Assembly (NCBI GenBank): GCA_029251525.1
Contig: JAQXDE010000057.1
Location: 1 to 64,000, forward strand
Length of the DNA stretch: 64,000 nucleotides
Direction of reading: 5' to 3'
From: Saprospiraceae bacterium
Lineage (GTDB): Bacteria > Bacteroidota > Bacteroidia > Chitinophagales > Saprospiraceae
Shown here: positions 26,750-35,732 of the stretch, one piece after another
Layout: each line of letters opens with the position of its first letter
Numbering within the stretch: the stretch's first letter is position 1
Translations under genes and position numbers: made by a program
Notes under the pieces: generated by a model
Databases searched by the model: none
Told to the model about the DNA's origin: nothing
The model's input: the letters and a program-made list of their open reading frames with translations, nothing else

Positions 26750-28528
26750 TTAATGGTCAATAGCCTCACCTGCTCCACTTGGAATCCTTATATTCTCTAC
26801 AATTTCTTGTACTTCTTTTGGAGGGGCTGGTGTCATTCTGGAAACCACAATTGAAACCATAAAATTCACCACCATTGCAATCGTTCCAAATCCTTCCGGT
26901 GAGGTACCAAACCACCATTCACTTGATGGTTGAGGATCCATAACTCCTATTAATCCAGTTTTATAACGAATCATATAAAATAACATCAAAGTAATTCCTA
27001 CCACCATCCCTGCTATAGCTCCCTCTCGATTCATTCTCTTATCAAAGATCCCTAAAATAATCGCAGGAAAAAATGAAGCAGCAGCTAATCCAAATGCTAG
27101 TGCTACGACGGCGGCGACAAATCCGGGTGGATAAATTCCAAATATTCCGGCAATGAGAACTGCCACTACAATACTTCCACGCGCTACTCTTAACTCTGAT
27201 TTTTCAGAAATATTCGGACGTAATTGCATTTTCACCAAGTCCCTAGAAACAGAAGTTGAAATTACAAGTAATAAACCTGCGGCTGTTGATAAAGCTGCAG
27301 CTAATCCACCCGCTGCGACCAATGCAATAATCCAATTTGGAAGATTAGCAATTTCTGGATTTGCCAAAACCATGATATCTCTATCAACATAAAGTTCATT
27401 GGCCGTTTTCATACTTGCATTTTCAATCATTCTTTGGCCATGAGAACCTCTTTCATTTGTAAAGATGGGTTTTTTTCCTTCTAAAGCACTTCCCGCGATG
27501 TACTGAATTTTTCCATCATTATTTTTATCTGCCCATGCAATAAGTCCAGTGTCCTCCCAGTTTGTAAACCATTCTGGAATTTCTGAATAGGATTTTTCAC
27601 TAACAGTTTCAATTAAATTTGTTCTTGAAAAAACGGCTATAGCTGGTGCTGTTGTGTAGAGAATAGCAATAAATAATAAAGCTAGACCTGCTGATTTTCT
27701 TGCATCTCTTACTTTGGCTACTGTAAAAAATCGAACGATTACATGAGGTAAACCAGCTGTTCCTACCATCAGCGCACAAGTGATTGCGAATACATCCCAT
27801 TTACTTTTTGAGCCTGTAGTGTATTCATTAAAACCAAGTTTAGTGTGTAACTCATCCAAGGTATCGAGTAGGTAATTTCCATTTTCTAAAGTATCTCCCA
27901 TTCCTAATTGGGGAATAGGATTACCTGTCATCTTTATAGAAATAAAAATCGCAGGAACCATAAAGGCAAAAATCAAAACACAATACTGAGCTACTTGAGT
28001 ATAGGTTATTCCTTTCATCCCTCCTAAAAATGCAAAAAACAATACAACACACATTCCAATAATTACTCCCCAATGAATTTGTACTTGAAGAAATTGGGAA
28101 AAGACAATTCCAACTCCACGCATTTGTCCTGCAACATAAGTGAAGGAAACAATCAATGCACAAAAAACGGCAACTGTACGTGCAGTATTAGAATAATATC
28201 GGTCTCCTATAAAATCTGGAACCGTAAATTTTCCAAATTTCCTTAAATAAGGCGCTAATAATAAAGCGAGTAAAACATATCCTCCTGTCCATCCCATCAA
28301 ATATACAGATCCATCATACCCACTGAAAGAAATAATTCCCGCCATTGAAATAAAAGAAGCAGCACTCATCCAATCTGCGGCAGTTGCCATACCGTTGGCA
28401 AGAGGAGAAACACCTCCACCAGCTATGTAAAATTCTTTAGTTGAACCTGCTCTTGCCCAGATTGCTATTCCAAAATATAGGGAAAAAGTAATTCCTACTA
28501 AAATCCAAGTCCATGTTTGAACACTCAT
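26750..28528 (-). CDS. Sodium:solute symporter, VC_2705-type large subunit (acetate/organic acid)
   Basis: A 592-residue, roughly 13-helix SSS transporter. SSS core motifs include ADWMSAASFISMAGIISFSG and GLPHVIVRFFTVAKVRDARK, and GGLAAALSTAAGLLLVISTS near residue 400. It is longer than ActP because of a hydrophilic insert (about 300-375) that contains DKNNDGKIQ, an EF-hand-like calcium loop, and ends ELYVDRDIMVLANPEI, the signature of the VC_2705 subfamily. It pairs with the small DUF4212 subunit encoded 35 bases upstream and with acs downstream, so acetate or a similar short acid is the likely substrate. It sits in the inner membrane and is Na+-driven. Confidence 0.92.
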   Translation of the reverse strand: MSVQTWTWILVGITFSLYFGIAIWARAGSTKEFYIAGGGVSPLANGMATAADWMSAASFISMAGIISFSGYDGSVYLMGWTGGYVLLALLLAPYLRKFGKFTVPDFIGDRYYSNTARTVAVFCALIVSFTYVAGQMRGVGIVFSQFLQVQIHWGVIIGMCVVLFFAFLGGMKGITYTQVAQYCVLIFAFMVPAIFISIKMTGNPIPQLGMGDTLENGNYLLDTLDELHTKLGFNEYTTGSKSKWDVFAITCALMVGTAGLPHVIVRFFTVAKVRDARKSAGLALLFIAILYTTAPAIAVFSRTNLIETVSEKSYSEIPEWFTNWEDTGLIAWADKNNDGKIQYIAGSALEGKKPIFTNERGSHGQRMIENASMKTANELYVDRDIMVLANPEIANLPNWIIALVAAGGLAAALSTAAGLLLVISTSVSRDLVKMQLRPNISEKSELRVARGSIVVAVLIAGIFGIYPPGFVAAVVALAFGLAAASFFPAIILGIFDKRMNREGAIAGMVVGITLMLFYMIRYKTGLIGVMDPQPSSEWWFGTSPEGFGTIAMVVNFMVSIVVSRMTPAPPKEVQEIVENIRIPSGAGEAIDH

Positions 28529-28563
28529 TTTTCTTTAATTTTGTTTAAAAATTTGGATTAATC

Positions 28564-28821
28564 TTATTCTTCATCAAAACCATATTCCTTGTCAAGCTTA
28601 TTCATCCAGTTAACATAGACAAAAATCAAAACTACAAATACATAGATAGATCCTTGTTGTGCAAACCAGAAACCTAATTTGAATCCCCCAAGACGAAAAG
28701 TATTTAACTGGTCTACTAAAAGTATCCCACAGACATAAGAAACTACAAACCAAATAGATAAAAGAATGGATAAATAGCGGAGATTTTTACTCCAATATTC
28801 TTTTGCATTTTTGTTTGACAT
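28564..28821 (-). CDS. DUF4212 small subunit of the sodium:solute symporter
   Basis: An 85-residue protein with two transmembrane helices (about 16-36 and 52-72), joined by LVDQLNTFRLGGFKLGFWFAQ, the conserved DUF4212 core. It ends in an acidic cytoplasmic tail. This family is encoded directly ahead of VC_2705-type symporters and is regarded as their small subunit. The arrangement here, 35 bases apart, is the standard one. It is the first gene of the acetate operon; its promoter must lie in the 285-base divergent spacer shared with the cytochrome gene. Confidence 0.93.
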   Translation of the reverse strand: MSNKNAKEYWSKNLRYLSILLSIWFVVSYVCGILLVDQLNTFRLGGFKLGFWFAQQGSIYVFVVLIFVYVNWMNKLDKEYGFDEE

Positions 28822-29106
28822 AAATTAATTTATTTTAGGAATAAAAATAAAAAATCTTCATTAATGATTCACTCTAATTACTTAAAACATGTAAGATAAT
28901 AATTAGCACTGAAATCGAGCGAACTATCTTTATTTTCTAGTGTACCAAAATATCTAGTTGTAAACTTTTAATTAAGAACAAAAAAATGAATTTTATCATC
29001 AATTAAATCTAGTAATTAATTATGTTTTCTTTTTTGAAGAAAATAAGCTTGATTATCTTTATTTAAATAATTTTCCTCCTTCACTAAATTTCTTTGATTA
29101 ATTCAT

Positions 29107-29541
29107 ATGAAAAAACTTTTCACCCTAATAATTATGCTATTTACTTTAGCCTGCTCTGATATTGACTCTTCCAAAGCAAGCCTTCCACCAATTCAATCTA
29201 ATCCAAATGGTGATAGTGAATTAGCTTTACTAATGCGAGAAATGTTTAATGATGGGATGCGAATGAAAAAGCAGATAGAAAAAGGAGATGAACTTGAAGT
29301 GCTTGCTAGGTTTAACAAAATACATACTGCTCAAGCAACAGAACCTGACAAAGCTGCGAGTAAAAAATACAAACTATATGCGGATGCATATCTTAATATG
29401 CTGGAGCAATTAAGAGCTAGCCCAAAAGGGGCCACAGAAACTTTATTTCAAGGCTTAGTAGAAAGCTGTATGAATTGCCATCGAGCATTTTGTCCTGGAC
29501 CTATAGTTCGAATTAAGAAATTATATCTGAAGGATAATTAA
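29107..29541 (+). CDS. Cytochrome c'-like lipoprotein with C-terminal CMNCH heme site
   Basis: A 144-residue protein. A lipoprotein signal peptide (MKKLFTLIIMLFTLACS) puts the lipid Cys at residue 16. The mature part is rich in amphipathic helices and ends with VESCMNCHRAF, a CxxCH heme-attachment motif about 20 residues from the C-terminus. That position is diagnostic of class II (four-helix-bundle) cytochromes c rather than class I, in which it is near the start. It is probably a periplasm-facing membrane-anchored electron carrier or small-gas (NO/CO) binding protein. It stands alone, divergent from the acetate operon, with its own hairpin terminator. The usual c' aromatic and Arg residues around the heme were not verified. 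Confidence 0.75.
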   Translation: MKKLFTLIIMLFTLACSDIDSSKASLPPIQSNPNGDSELALLMREMFNDGMRMKKQIEKGDELEVLARFNKIHTAQATEPDKAASKKYKLYADAYLNMLEQLRASPKGATETLFQGLVESCMNCHRAFCPGPIVRIKKLYLKDN

Positions 29542-29560
29542 GATTATCCCTTATATTTTT
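29532..29560 (+). terminator. Hairpin terminator of the cytochrome gene
   Basis: GGATAAT (29532-29538) pairs with ATTATCC (29543-29549) around a TAAG loop, followed by CTTATATTTTT. The stop codon lies within the hairpin. Confidence 0.6.
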
Positions 29561-29678
29561 GCTCGCAACAGCATTGATTTATCAGACGCAGCATAATAAC
29601 AAATTTCCCTCATGATCATCCACGAATCACTCAATTTGTGTTAACCCAAATACCTTTTAGGAAACACAAAAAAAGAAG

Positions 29679-29695
29679 TTACATCAGTGACGTAA
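29679..29695. promoter_or_regulatory. 17-bp operator-like palindrome
   Basis: TTACATCAGTGACGTAA is symmetric about its central G with a single mismatched pair. Such a short, gapless palindrome in a spacer is typical of a dimeric regulator site; no regulator is identified. Confidence 0.35.
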
Positions 29696-29832
29696 AACAA
29701 TGAAGTTAAAATAATGGCGCAAAATTGAATTGATTGTAAGGAGACCTCAATTGGAAAGCCTGTTTCGAGTTTTATATAATGTGAAATGTTGGGGGAAAAT
29801 AATCTGCATTGAAAACGTTTGGCTAAAAGTAT

Positions 29833-29979
29833 TTACCATTTTCTGCCTCTTTGTGAAAGCAAGTTGGAGAAAGTAATAAGAGCTCCTCCCATGATAAACG
29901 CACCAGTTGCAATGTACAGAATTAACATAATAAATGATTTTTCGCGTTTAAAAAATAAATTGTTTTTCTTAATCTTCAT
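29833..29979 (-). CDS. Possible small membrane protein (48 aa)
   Basis: From the ATG at 29979 the frame gives a basic N-terminus (MKIKKNNLFFKREKS), one hydrophobic helix (FIMLILYIATGAFIMGGALI) and a short basic tail ending RGRKW. That layout (positive-hydrophobic-positive) is what real single-pass small proteins look like. The frame also stays open 17 codons further upstream, but those residues look random. No homologue is recognised and no operon partner is close, so this is a tentative call. Confidence 0.35.
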   Translation of the reverse strand: MKIKKNNLFFKREKSFIMLILYIATGAFIMGGALITFSNLLSQRGRKW

Positions 29980-30132
29980 TTGGTACTGGACGCATACCTC
30001 TAAAGTGAGAAAAATTATATAAAATACCAATCATTTTAGTAATTAAAATTAAAAAAAATCACATAACAATTTATTTACAAAAGGTTTACTAACAAAACAA
30101 TACACTCACGGGAATAAAATGTAATTTTCCAT

Positions 30133-31083
30133 TTAACCACCCATTAAATTATGTGCCGGAGTAAATAATTCTACTAAAAAATATATATAAAAAATAACTA
30201 ATATACATCCTTCCCAACGGGATATGGTTCGTGAAAAACAAATTACCCCAAAAAGAATGGTCATTGCCAACATCAATGGCAAACTAAAAGAGAGTATTTC
30301 GGGTTTGATTACCAAATCACCAACAAATGTGGGAATTCCAATTACGGCAAGTGTATTAAAAATATTGGATCCTAAAACATTTCCAATCGCTATACCAGTC
30401 TTTCCTTTTTTTGCTGCATTTAGACTTACGATTACTTCCGGTAGTGATGTGCCAAGTGCTACTGCTGATAATGCAATAACTCCAGAACCAATTCCTGCAA
30501 TATTTGATAATTTTTGAATTGCAACAACGGTATATGAAGCACCTAACCAAACCAAGCCGGCTCCAACAATCATTAAAAAGTAACTTTTTATAGATGCTTT
30601 TGGATGTTTCTCCCTTTCCTCATTATCATCTGACTTTAAAGAAAAAACCAAGAATACTAAAAGTGCTAACAAAAGTAATCCTCCTTCAAAATAAGATACA
30701 TCTTGATCTCTAATTATAAACCAAAGAAAGAATGCCGTAAAATAAAGAAATGGCATATCTATTTTCCAAATATCTGTGTCAAGCCTTATCTCTTTCACAT
30801 ATATCGCAACAAGACCAATTACTAAAGCTATATTCGTAATATTTGAACCAACTACATTACCCAACACAATTTCTGATTCACCTGCCAAAACACTTGCCAC
30901 AGATGTTGCCAATTCTGGTAATGAAGTACCAAAAGCAATAATCGTAACACCAATAATGTATGGAGAAATTCCGAGTGATAATCCAATCTCCTCTGCCGAA
31001 TCAATAAACCAATCTGATGCTTTCAATAAAACAGCAATACTCCCAACAAAAAGACCTGCATAGGTTAATATTTCTATATTCAT
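30133..31083 (-). CDS. Calcium/sodium antiporter (CaCA superfamily, YrbG-like)
   Basis: A 316-residue membrane protein with about ten helices and the duplicated alpha-repeats of the cation/Ca2+ exchanger family. The first is GTSLPELATSVASVLAGESE followed by GNVVGSNITNIALV. The second is ALGTSLPEVIVSLNAAKKGK followed by GNVLGSNIFNTLAV. The two glutamates (GTSLPE) that bind Ca2+ are both present, so the exchanger should be active. It moves Ca2+ out of the cytoplasm in exchange for Na+ across the inner membrane. It is transcribed alone, with a 12-bp inverted repeat in its upstream region. Confidence 0.94.
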   Translation of the reverse strand: MNIEILTYAGLFVGSIAVLLKASDWFIDSAEEIGLSLGISPYIIGVTIIAFGTSLPELATSVASVLAGESEIVLGNVVGSNITNIALVIGLVAIYVKEIRLDTDIWKIDMPFLYFTAFFLWFIIRDQDVSYFEGGLLLLALLVFLVFSLKSDDNEEREKHPKASIKSYFLMIVGAGLVWLGASYTVVAIQKLSNIAGIGSGVIALSAVALGTSLPEVIVSLNAAKKGKTGIAIGNVLGSNIFNTLAVIGIPTFVGDLVIKPEILSFSLPLMLAMTILFGVICFSRTISRWEGCILVIFYIYFLVELFTPAHNLMGG

Positions 31084-31497
31084 ATTTTGTTTAGGCTAAT
31101 TTCTTTTTGAGCGCAAAATACAATTTTTTATCATTTGCTCTTTTATTTTCTACCAATGAAAAGAAAAAGTTAGTAGAAAATAAACTGAGAAATTGCTCCA
31201 TTATAAATTGATTTTCATAGATACTTCAAAAGTCAATCTATATTCAATTTCTCGTTTTAAGAAAAATGTAATTTATATCTATTTTTACAACTATTTTAAT
31301 CTGAAAAAAATCACAATAATAAAACTCTACTAGTTTTTTTCTAAAACTTATTACTCTCTCAAGCGTATTAATATGTAGAATATTGGATCCAAATATTCGT
31401 TATATCATTACTTCTCTTTTAAATGACCATAAATTGTCATATTAATTTTCTCAGATTAAATGAAAACTTCCTAAATTGGGTTAAATCTCACTCTAAT
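31084..31497. other. Divergent intergenic region
   Basis: About 410 AT-rich bases between the antiporter start (minus) and the T9SS-B protein start (plus). Apart from the inverted repeat at 31142-31184 I see no gene or clear promoter box. Confidence 0.45.
31142..31184. promoter_or_regulatory. 12-bp perfect inverted repeat upstream of the antiporter gene
   Basis: TTTATTTTCTAC (31142-31153) is repeated inverted as GTAGAAAATAAA (31173-31184), separated by 19 bases. The arms are two helical turns apart and about 60 bases ahead of the antiporter start. No T-run follows, which favours a regulator site or leader hairpin over a terminator. Confidence 0.4.
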
Positions 31498-34266
31498 ATG
31501 ATAAAGCTTTTACGATTTACCATTCTTTTACTAGTCATTTTTTCTGCTGGTTCAGTGCAAGCTACTCATAATCGTGCAGGTGAAATTACTTATGTGACGG
31601 ATACCTCTAATTTCCTTTCCATAACAGCTACCATTACTACCTATACTAAAGCCAGTAGCTTACCCGCTGATAGAGATAGTTTAGAAATTTGTTGGGGATG
31701 GGAAAGTAACGATGCACTAGTTTGTGAATGGGTAAAAAGGAGTAATGGTAACGGTCAACTTTTAGGGAACGATATTAAGAAAAATCTATACTCAGCCCCT
31801 CACACTTTTCCAGCAATTGGGCATTATGTTATTAGTATGACTGATCCAAATCGAAATGGTGGAATCTTAAATGTCAATCCTCCAAGCTCAGATAATGTTC
31901 CTTTTCATCTTGAAACGACGATTACAATTTTCAATCCCCAATTTAATGGTTTTAATAATTCTCCCATTTTATATCAACCTCCAATTGATATTGCTTGTGT
32001 TGGTCAACCATTTATTCACAATCCAAATGCCTATGACCAGGACGGAGATAGTCTTTCTTATAAGTTAACCGTTCCGTTGCAATCAGTTGGTACATTGGTA
32101 CCAAATTATAGTTATCCGGATCAAATCCCTACACCAAATAGTGCTGATAATATTCTTTCGATAAATTCAGTTACAGGTGATTTATTATGGATTTCTCCAC
32201 AAAAGCCTGGTGAATATAATATTACAATTTATATTATTGAATGGCGAAATGGATTACCATTGGATACTATGATTCGAGATATGCAAATTACTGTTTTGGA
32301 ATGTGACAATGAACCTCCTGTAATCGAAACAATAGAAGAACTTTGTGTGATTGCTGGAACACTAATTGATTTTGAAGTAATTGCTACCGACCCTAATCCT
32401 GGACAAAAAGTTAGACTTACTGCATTAGGTGGACCACTTGTCATTAGTCCTAGCCCTGCTCAGTTTTCACCTAACTCTAATACATTTGAAAATCCTCCCA
32501 TACTTAAGACCTTTACATGGCAAACAACCTGTGAACATATTTCTGATCAATTTTATTCCGTAATCTTCAAAGCGACGGACAACTATATCATTGGTTCAGA
32601 TTCAGCAGGCTTATCTACACTTAAAACTGTTAGAATTAAAGTAGTTGGTCCTCCTCCTGAAGATCTTCAAGCCATAGCTGTTGATGAACAAATTAATCTC
32701 AACTGGGAAAAACCTTATAATTGCGAGATAGTAGAAGATGATTACTTCAAAGGATTTTCTGTTTGGCGAAAACTGGGAAGTAATGCTTTTCCTCTTGATA
32801 CTTGTGATCCAGGTTTGGATGGAAAAGGGTATACTCGAATCGCTACTAAATTATTTGATATGTCTGGTGGTCGATATGTTTTCACAGATTTTGATGTAGA
32901 AAGAGGAAGAAATTATTGTTACAGAATTGTTGGAGATTTCGCTCAAACATCTGCAGGCGGGTTTAATTTCAACTTTGTGGAAAGTTTAGCCTCGGAAGAA
33001 TTTTGTGTTCAACTAAGTCGTGACATACCATTAATTACAAATGCAGATGTAAAGACAACTGACACTTCTAATGGAGAAATATTTGTTCAATGGTCTACCC
33101 CTAACCCAGAAGACTTAGATACTTTACAAAATGAAGGACCCTACAAATATGAAGTTTGGCGGGCTGAAGGAATTACAAATACTGGATTTTCATTGATACA
33201 TTCTACTACTCCTGCTGCAAACTTTTATGAAGCAGTGGATACCAATTATTTGGATATAGGATTGGATACAGAAAATAATGCCTATACATACAGAATTGAT
33301 TTTTTTATTGAAGGAACAATATCTCTTGGTTTTACCAATGATGCCTCTTCCACCTATTTAAATATCGCTTCTACTGATGAAACAAATATTTTAACTTGGG
33401 ATTTGAATGTCCCTTGGGATAATTATTCCTATACCATTTATAGAGGTAATAATATAGAACCAATTTCTCAATATGATTCCATTGGAATTTCCAATATTGA
33501 GGAATATATTGACAATGAGGGATTAGTCAATGGAGTAGAGTATTGTTATTATGTGAGAGGTTACGGTTCTTATAATATCGCAGGAACTTTACCTATCCTT
33601 ATCAACGATTCTCAACAAGAGTGTGGAATTCCATTAGATACTATTCCTCCTTGTCCTCCCTCTTTAATCATTACTAATGGCTGTGAAGATGTCGGCAATT
33701 CAGCTCCAGGAGATGATATTATTAATAGTCTAGTCTGGACAAATCCAATAAATCTTTGCGAAGAAACAGATGATGTGGTATACTATAATGTCTACTATGC
33801 TCCTCCAAATGAGATGGATAATTTCCAATTGATTCATACTAGCGATGATGCAGCAGATACGACTTTGATGCACAATTCAGAATTCGGAATTGCTGGATGT
33901 TATGCTGTAACTGCAATCGACTCTTTCGAAAATGAAAGTGCATTTAGTAATGTTATTTGTGTTGATAATTGTCCAATTTATACTCTACCTAATGCCTTTA
34001 CACCAAACGGGGATGGCACAAATGAACTATTTGTCCCATATCCTTATCGATTTGTGGATCGAGTAGAATTTAATATTTTTAATGTCTGGGGGAACTTAGT
34101 TTACTCGACTAGTAATCCAAATTTAGGATGGGATGGGAAAAACCTAAAAGGAAAAGATGTCGCTCAAGGGGTTTATTATTATACTTGCCGAGTATTTGAA
34201 AATCGAGTGACAGGTATAACTGAGAATCCAGAAATTTTAAATGGATTTATCGAACTACTTAGATAG
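31498..34266 (+). CDS. Large secreted protein with FnIII-like domains and T9SS type B sorting domain
   Basis: A 922-residue protein using the ATG at 31498, which puts a good signal peptide (MIKLLRFTILLLVIFSAGS, ending VQA) at the N-terminus. The frame starting at 31423 adds 25 residues unlike a signal. The mature part begins THNRAGEITYV, a start shared by a group of large Saprospiria-type surface proteins. The middle has several beta-sandwich, PKD/FnIII-like repeats. The last 95 residues are the gliding-motility-associated C-terminal domain: LPNAFTPNGDGTNELF, FNIFNVWGNLVYST, GWDGKNLKGKDVAQGVYYYT. The T9SS should therefore export it and attach it to the surface or release it. Followed by a strong terminator. 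Ligand unknown. Confidence 0.9.
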   Translation: MIKLLRFTILLLVIFSAGSVQATHNRAGEITYVTDTSNFLSITATITTYTKASSLPADRDSLEICWGWESNDALVCEWVKRSNGNGQLLGNDIKKNLYSAPHTFPAIGHYVISMTDPNRNGGILNVNPPSSDNVPFHLETTITIFNPQFNGFNNSPILYQPPIDIACVGQPFIHNPNAYDQDGDSLSYKLTVPLQSVGTLVPNYSYPDQIPTPNSADNILSINSVTGDLLWISPQKPGEYNITIYIIEWRNGLPLDTMIRDMQITVLECDNEPPVIETIEELCVIAGTLIDFEVIATDPNPGQKVRLTALGGPLVISPSPAQFSPNSNTFENPPILKTFTWQTTCEHISDQFYSVIFKATDNYIIGSDSAGLSTLKTVRIKVVGPPPEDLQAIAVDEQINLNWEKPYNCEIVEDDYFKGFSVWRKLGSNAFPLDTCDPGLDGKGYTRIATKLFDMSGGRYVFTDFDVERGRNYCYRIVGDFAQTSAGGFNFNFVESLASEEFCVQLSRDIPLITNADVKTTDTSNGEIFVQWSTPNPEDLDTLQNEGPYKYEVWRAEGITNTGFSLIHSTTPAANFYEAVDTNYLDIGLDTENNAYTYRIDFFIEGTISLGFTNDASSTYLNIASTDETNILTWDLNVPWDNYSYTIYRGNNIEPISQYDSIGISNIEEYIDNEGLVNGVEYCYYVRGYGSYNIAGTLPILINDSQQECGIPLDTIPPCPPSLIITNGCEDVGNSAPGDDIINSLVWTNPINLCEETDDVVYYNVYYAPPNEMDNFQLIHTSDDAADTTLMHNSEFGIAGCYAVTAIDSFENESAFSNVICVDNCPIYTLPNAFTPNGDGTNELFVPYPYRFVDRVEFNIFNVWGNLVYSTSNPNLGWDGKNLKGKDVAQGVYYYTCRVFENRVTGITENPEILNGFIELLR

Positions 34267-34304
34267 TAATGGATTACTTTAGCTAAATAGTTAATTTCAA
34301 AAAG

Positions 34305-34346
34305 TAGGGAAATGGAACTTCAGTTTCATTTCTCTATTTTTTTTTT
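34305..34346 (+). terminator. Intrinsic terminator of the T9SS-B gene
   Basis: The arms 34305-34318 and 34323-34336 form a 14-bp stem with two G-U pairs and a TTCA loop, followed by ten T residues. Confidence 0.9.
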
Positions 34347-34432
34347 ATAAAGAACTAATTCGAAATTATCATGTTCTATAAAAGCTTATTCTTTCTTAAA
34401 AACTTGTTCATAGATAAATAAAAAACTAAATT

Positions 34433-35029
34433 ATGTTTACAGGAATCATCGAAGCCGAAGGCAAAGTAGAAAATATCGAAATAGAAGGTAGTAATATTAA
34501 TTTCACTTTCTCCTCTTCAATTTCCCATGAATTAAAAATAGATCAGAGTGTTTCGCACAATGGAGTTTGTTTGACAGTAACGCATCAAAATAATGCTCAA
34601 TACAAAGTGACTGCCATTGAAGAAACAATGATCAGAACAAATTTAGGGAAATTTAAAATAGGTGATGCCATCAACCTTGAAAGAGCAATGGTACAGCATG
34701 GGCGACTAGATGGACATATTGTACAAGGTCATGTAGATGATACTGCAACTTGCATCGAAGTAAGCGAAGTAGAAGGTAGCTGGTACTTTAGTTTTCGTTT
34801 TAATAAAAAAAATGCGCACTTATTAGTAGATAAAGGTTCGGTATGCATTAATGGTGTGAGTTTGACTTTGGTTAATCCAACCGAAGATACTTTTTCAGTT
34901 GCAATCATTCCATATACTTTTGAGCATACAAACTTTAGAAACTTAAAGACTGGTGATGTCGTGAACTTGGAATTTGATATTTTAGGGAAATATATCGCAC
35001 GGTATGCGGAATTGTATATGAAGAAGTAA
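34433..35029 (+). CDS. ribE: Riboflavin synthase, alpha subunit
   Basis: A 198-residue protein made of two similar beta-barrel lumazine-binding halves. It starts MFTGIIEAEGKVENIE, the near-invariant N-terminus. The first half contains SVSHNGVCLTVT and the second SVCINGVSLTLVN, the repeated motif that binds 6,7-dimethyl-8-ribityllumazine. DGHIVQGHVDDTA links them. It catalyses dismutation of two lumazines into riboflavin, the last step of the pathway, in the cytoplasm. It stands alone; other rib genes are not in the window, and I see no FMN riboswitch in the 166 bases upstream, most of which is taken by the preceding terminator. Confidence 0.97.
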   Translation: MFTGIIEAEGKVENIEIEGSNINFTFSSSISHELKIDQSVSHNGVCLTVTHQNNAQYKVTAIEETMIRTNLGKFKIGDAINLERAMVQHGRLDGHIVQGHVDDTATCIEVSEVEGSWYFSFRFNKKNAHLLVDKGSVCINGVSLTLVNPTEDTFSVAIIPYTFEHTNFRNLKTGDVVNLEFDILGKYIARYAELYMKK

Positions 35030-35037
35030 ATATAATG

Positions 35038-35085
35038 AATAAAAAAGAGCCTTGCAACAATACAATTACAAGACTCTTTTTTATT
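35038..35085. terminator. Bidirectional terminator after ribE
   Basis: AATAAAAAAGAG (35038-35049) pairs with CTCTTTTTTATT (35074-35085). The stem continues inward as CTTG/CAAG past one mismatch. A-rich and T-rich flanks let it work in both directions, which suits the convergent ribE and pseudogene ends. Confidence 0.88.
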
Positions 35086-35099
35086 CAACAATTATAACT

Positions 35100-35537
35100 T
35101 CATCCTTTCATATAACTCACAAAATGATTCCCATCAATAGTCTGTAACACATCCAACAGCAACGGCTTCGCCTCTCGATAAGTAAAATCTTTATCCATAA
35201 AATAATCTTCAATCTTAACCTGCAACTGAAAGATAGCTACCTTCAAAGCAGTCACCCTTTGCTCATAAATAGGATCAGCATTCCCCCAAAATTCCATCTC
35301 CATCCAAAGTGTTTTATGCCAAACAGAAATCTCTTCACCTTCCCCAGAGATCATCTTTTGAGAAGCAATATAAATGTTCGGTGTAAGCTGCCAAAACATC
35401 CTTAGTAGTATCAACCAAAGGATCTAAATCCAAAGCAATGGTTTTCAATAACTTCGATTAGTTAATTCATTTGCTTGTGCAATTATAAAAATGAGAATTG
35501 TAAAGTCCAAAACCAATAGGTTGGTAGAATACTTCAT
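35100..35537 (-). pseudogene. Frameshifted remnant of a small secreted protein gene
   Basis: The ATG at 35537 opens a signal-peptide-like start (MKYSTNLLVLDFTILIFI) that hits a TGA at 35445. Just before that stop a second frame becomes protein-like (LLKTIALDLDPLVDTTKDVL, then AAYTEHLY). It stops near 35350, beyond which the first frame resumes as GEGEEISVWHKTLWMEMEF and runs to the stop at 35100. Two compensating frame changes are therefore needed to read one coherent protein of about 145 residues. The intact 104-residue frame starting at 35414 looks like the surviving tail, with an improbable start (MILLRMFWQL). Sequencing error in two places is the alternative. The family is not recognised. 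Confidence 0.6.
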
Positions 35538-35673
35538 AGTGTAATCGTCTCTTTTTTATTTAAACCTATCTGATTTTGAACAATATTAAAATGTAAATAT
35601 ACGGATAGATAATATGTGCATTTGATATTTTCGGTGAAATAAATGAGTGGCATTTCTTCAAACCTTCAATAAT

Positions 35674-35713
35674 ACAAAAGCCTTATCAAAAATATTATTG
35701 ACAAGGCTTTTGT
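35674..35713 (-). terminator. Terminator of the CotH/LTD gene
   Basis: ACAAAAGCCTT (35674-35684) pairs perfectly with AAGGCTTTTGT (35703-35713) around an 18-base loop, 20 bases downstream of the minus-strand stop at 35733. The trailing arm gives the T-rich tail. Confidence 0.75.
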
Positions 35714-35732
35714 GATTTTAAAACAAATATCT

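Larger units (their letters stand above)
29561..30132. other. Intergenic region between the cytochrome and antiporter genes
   Basis: Convergent spacer of about 570 bases. It holds an operator-like palindrome (29679-29695) and one possible small membrane protein on minus (29833-29979). The rest shows no recognisable gene. Confidence 0.45.

Noticed and set aside
29819-30022. A plus-strand frame opposite the possible small membrane protein
   Set aside because: The plus frame lacks membrane-protein or domain character; the minus frame is the more believable reading.
34267-34432. Possible FMN riboswitch ahead of ribE
   Set aside because: None of the conserved RFN-element blocks are visible; much of the spacer is the terminator of the preceding gene.
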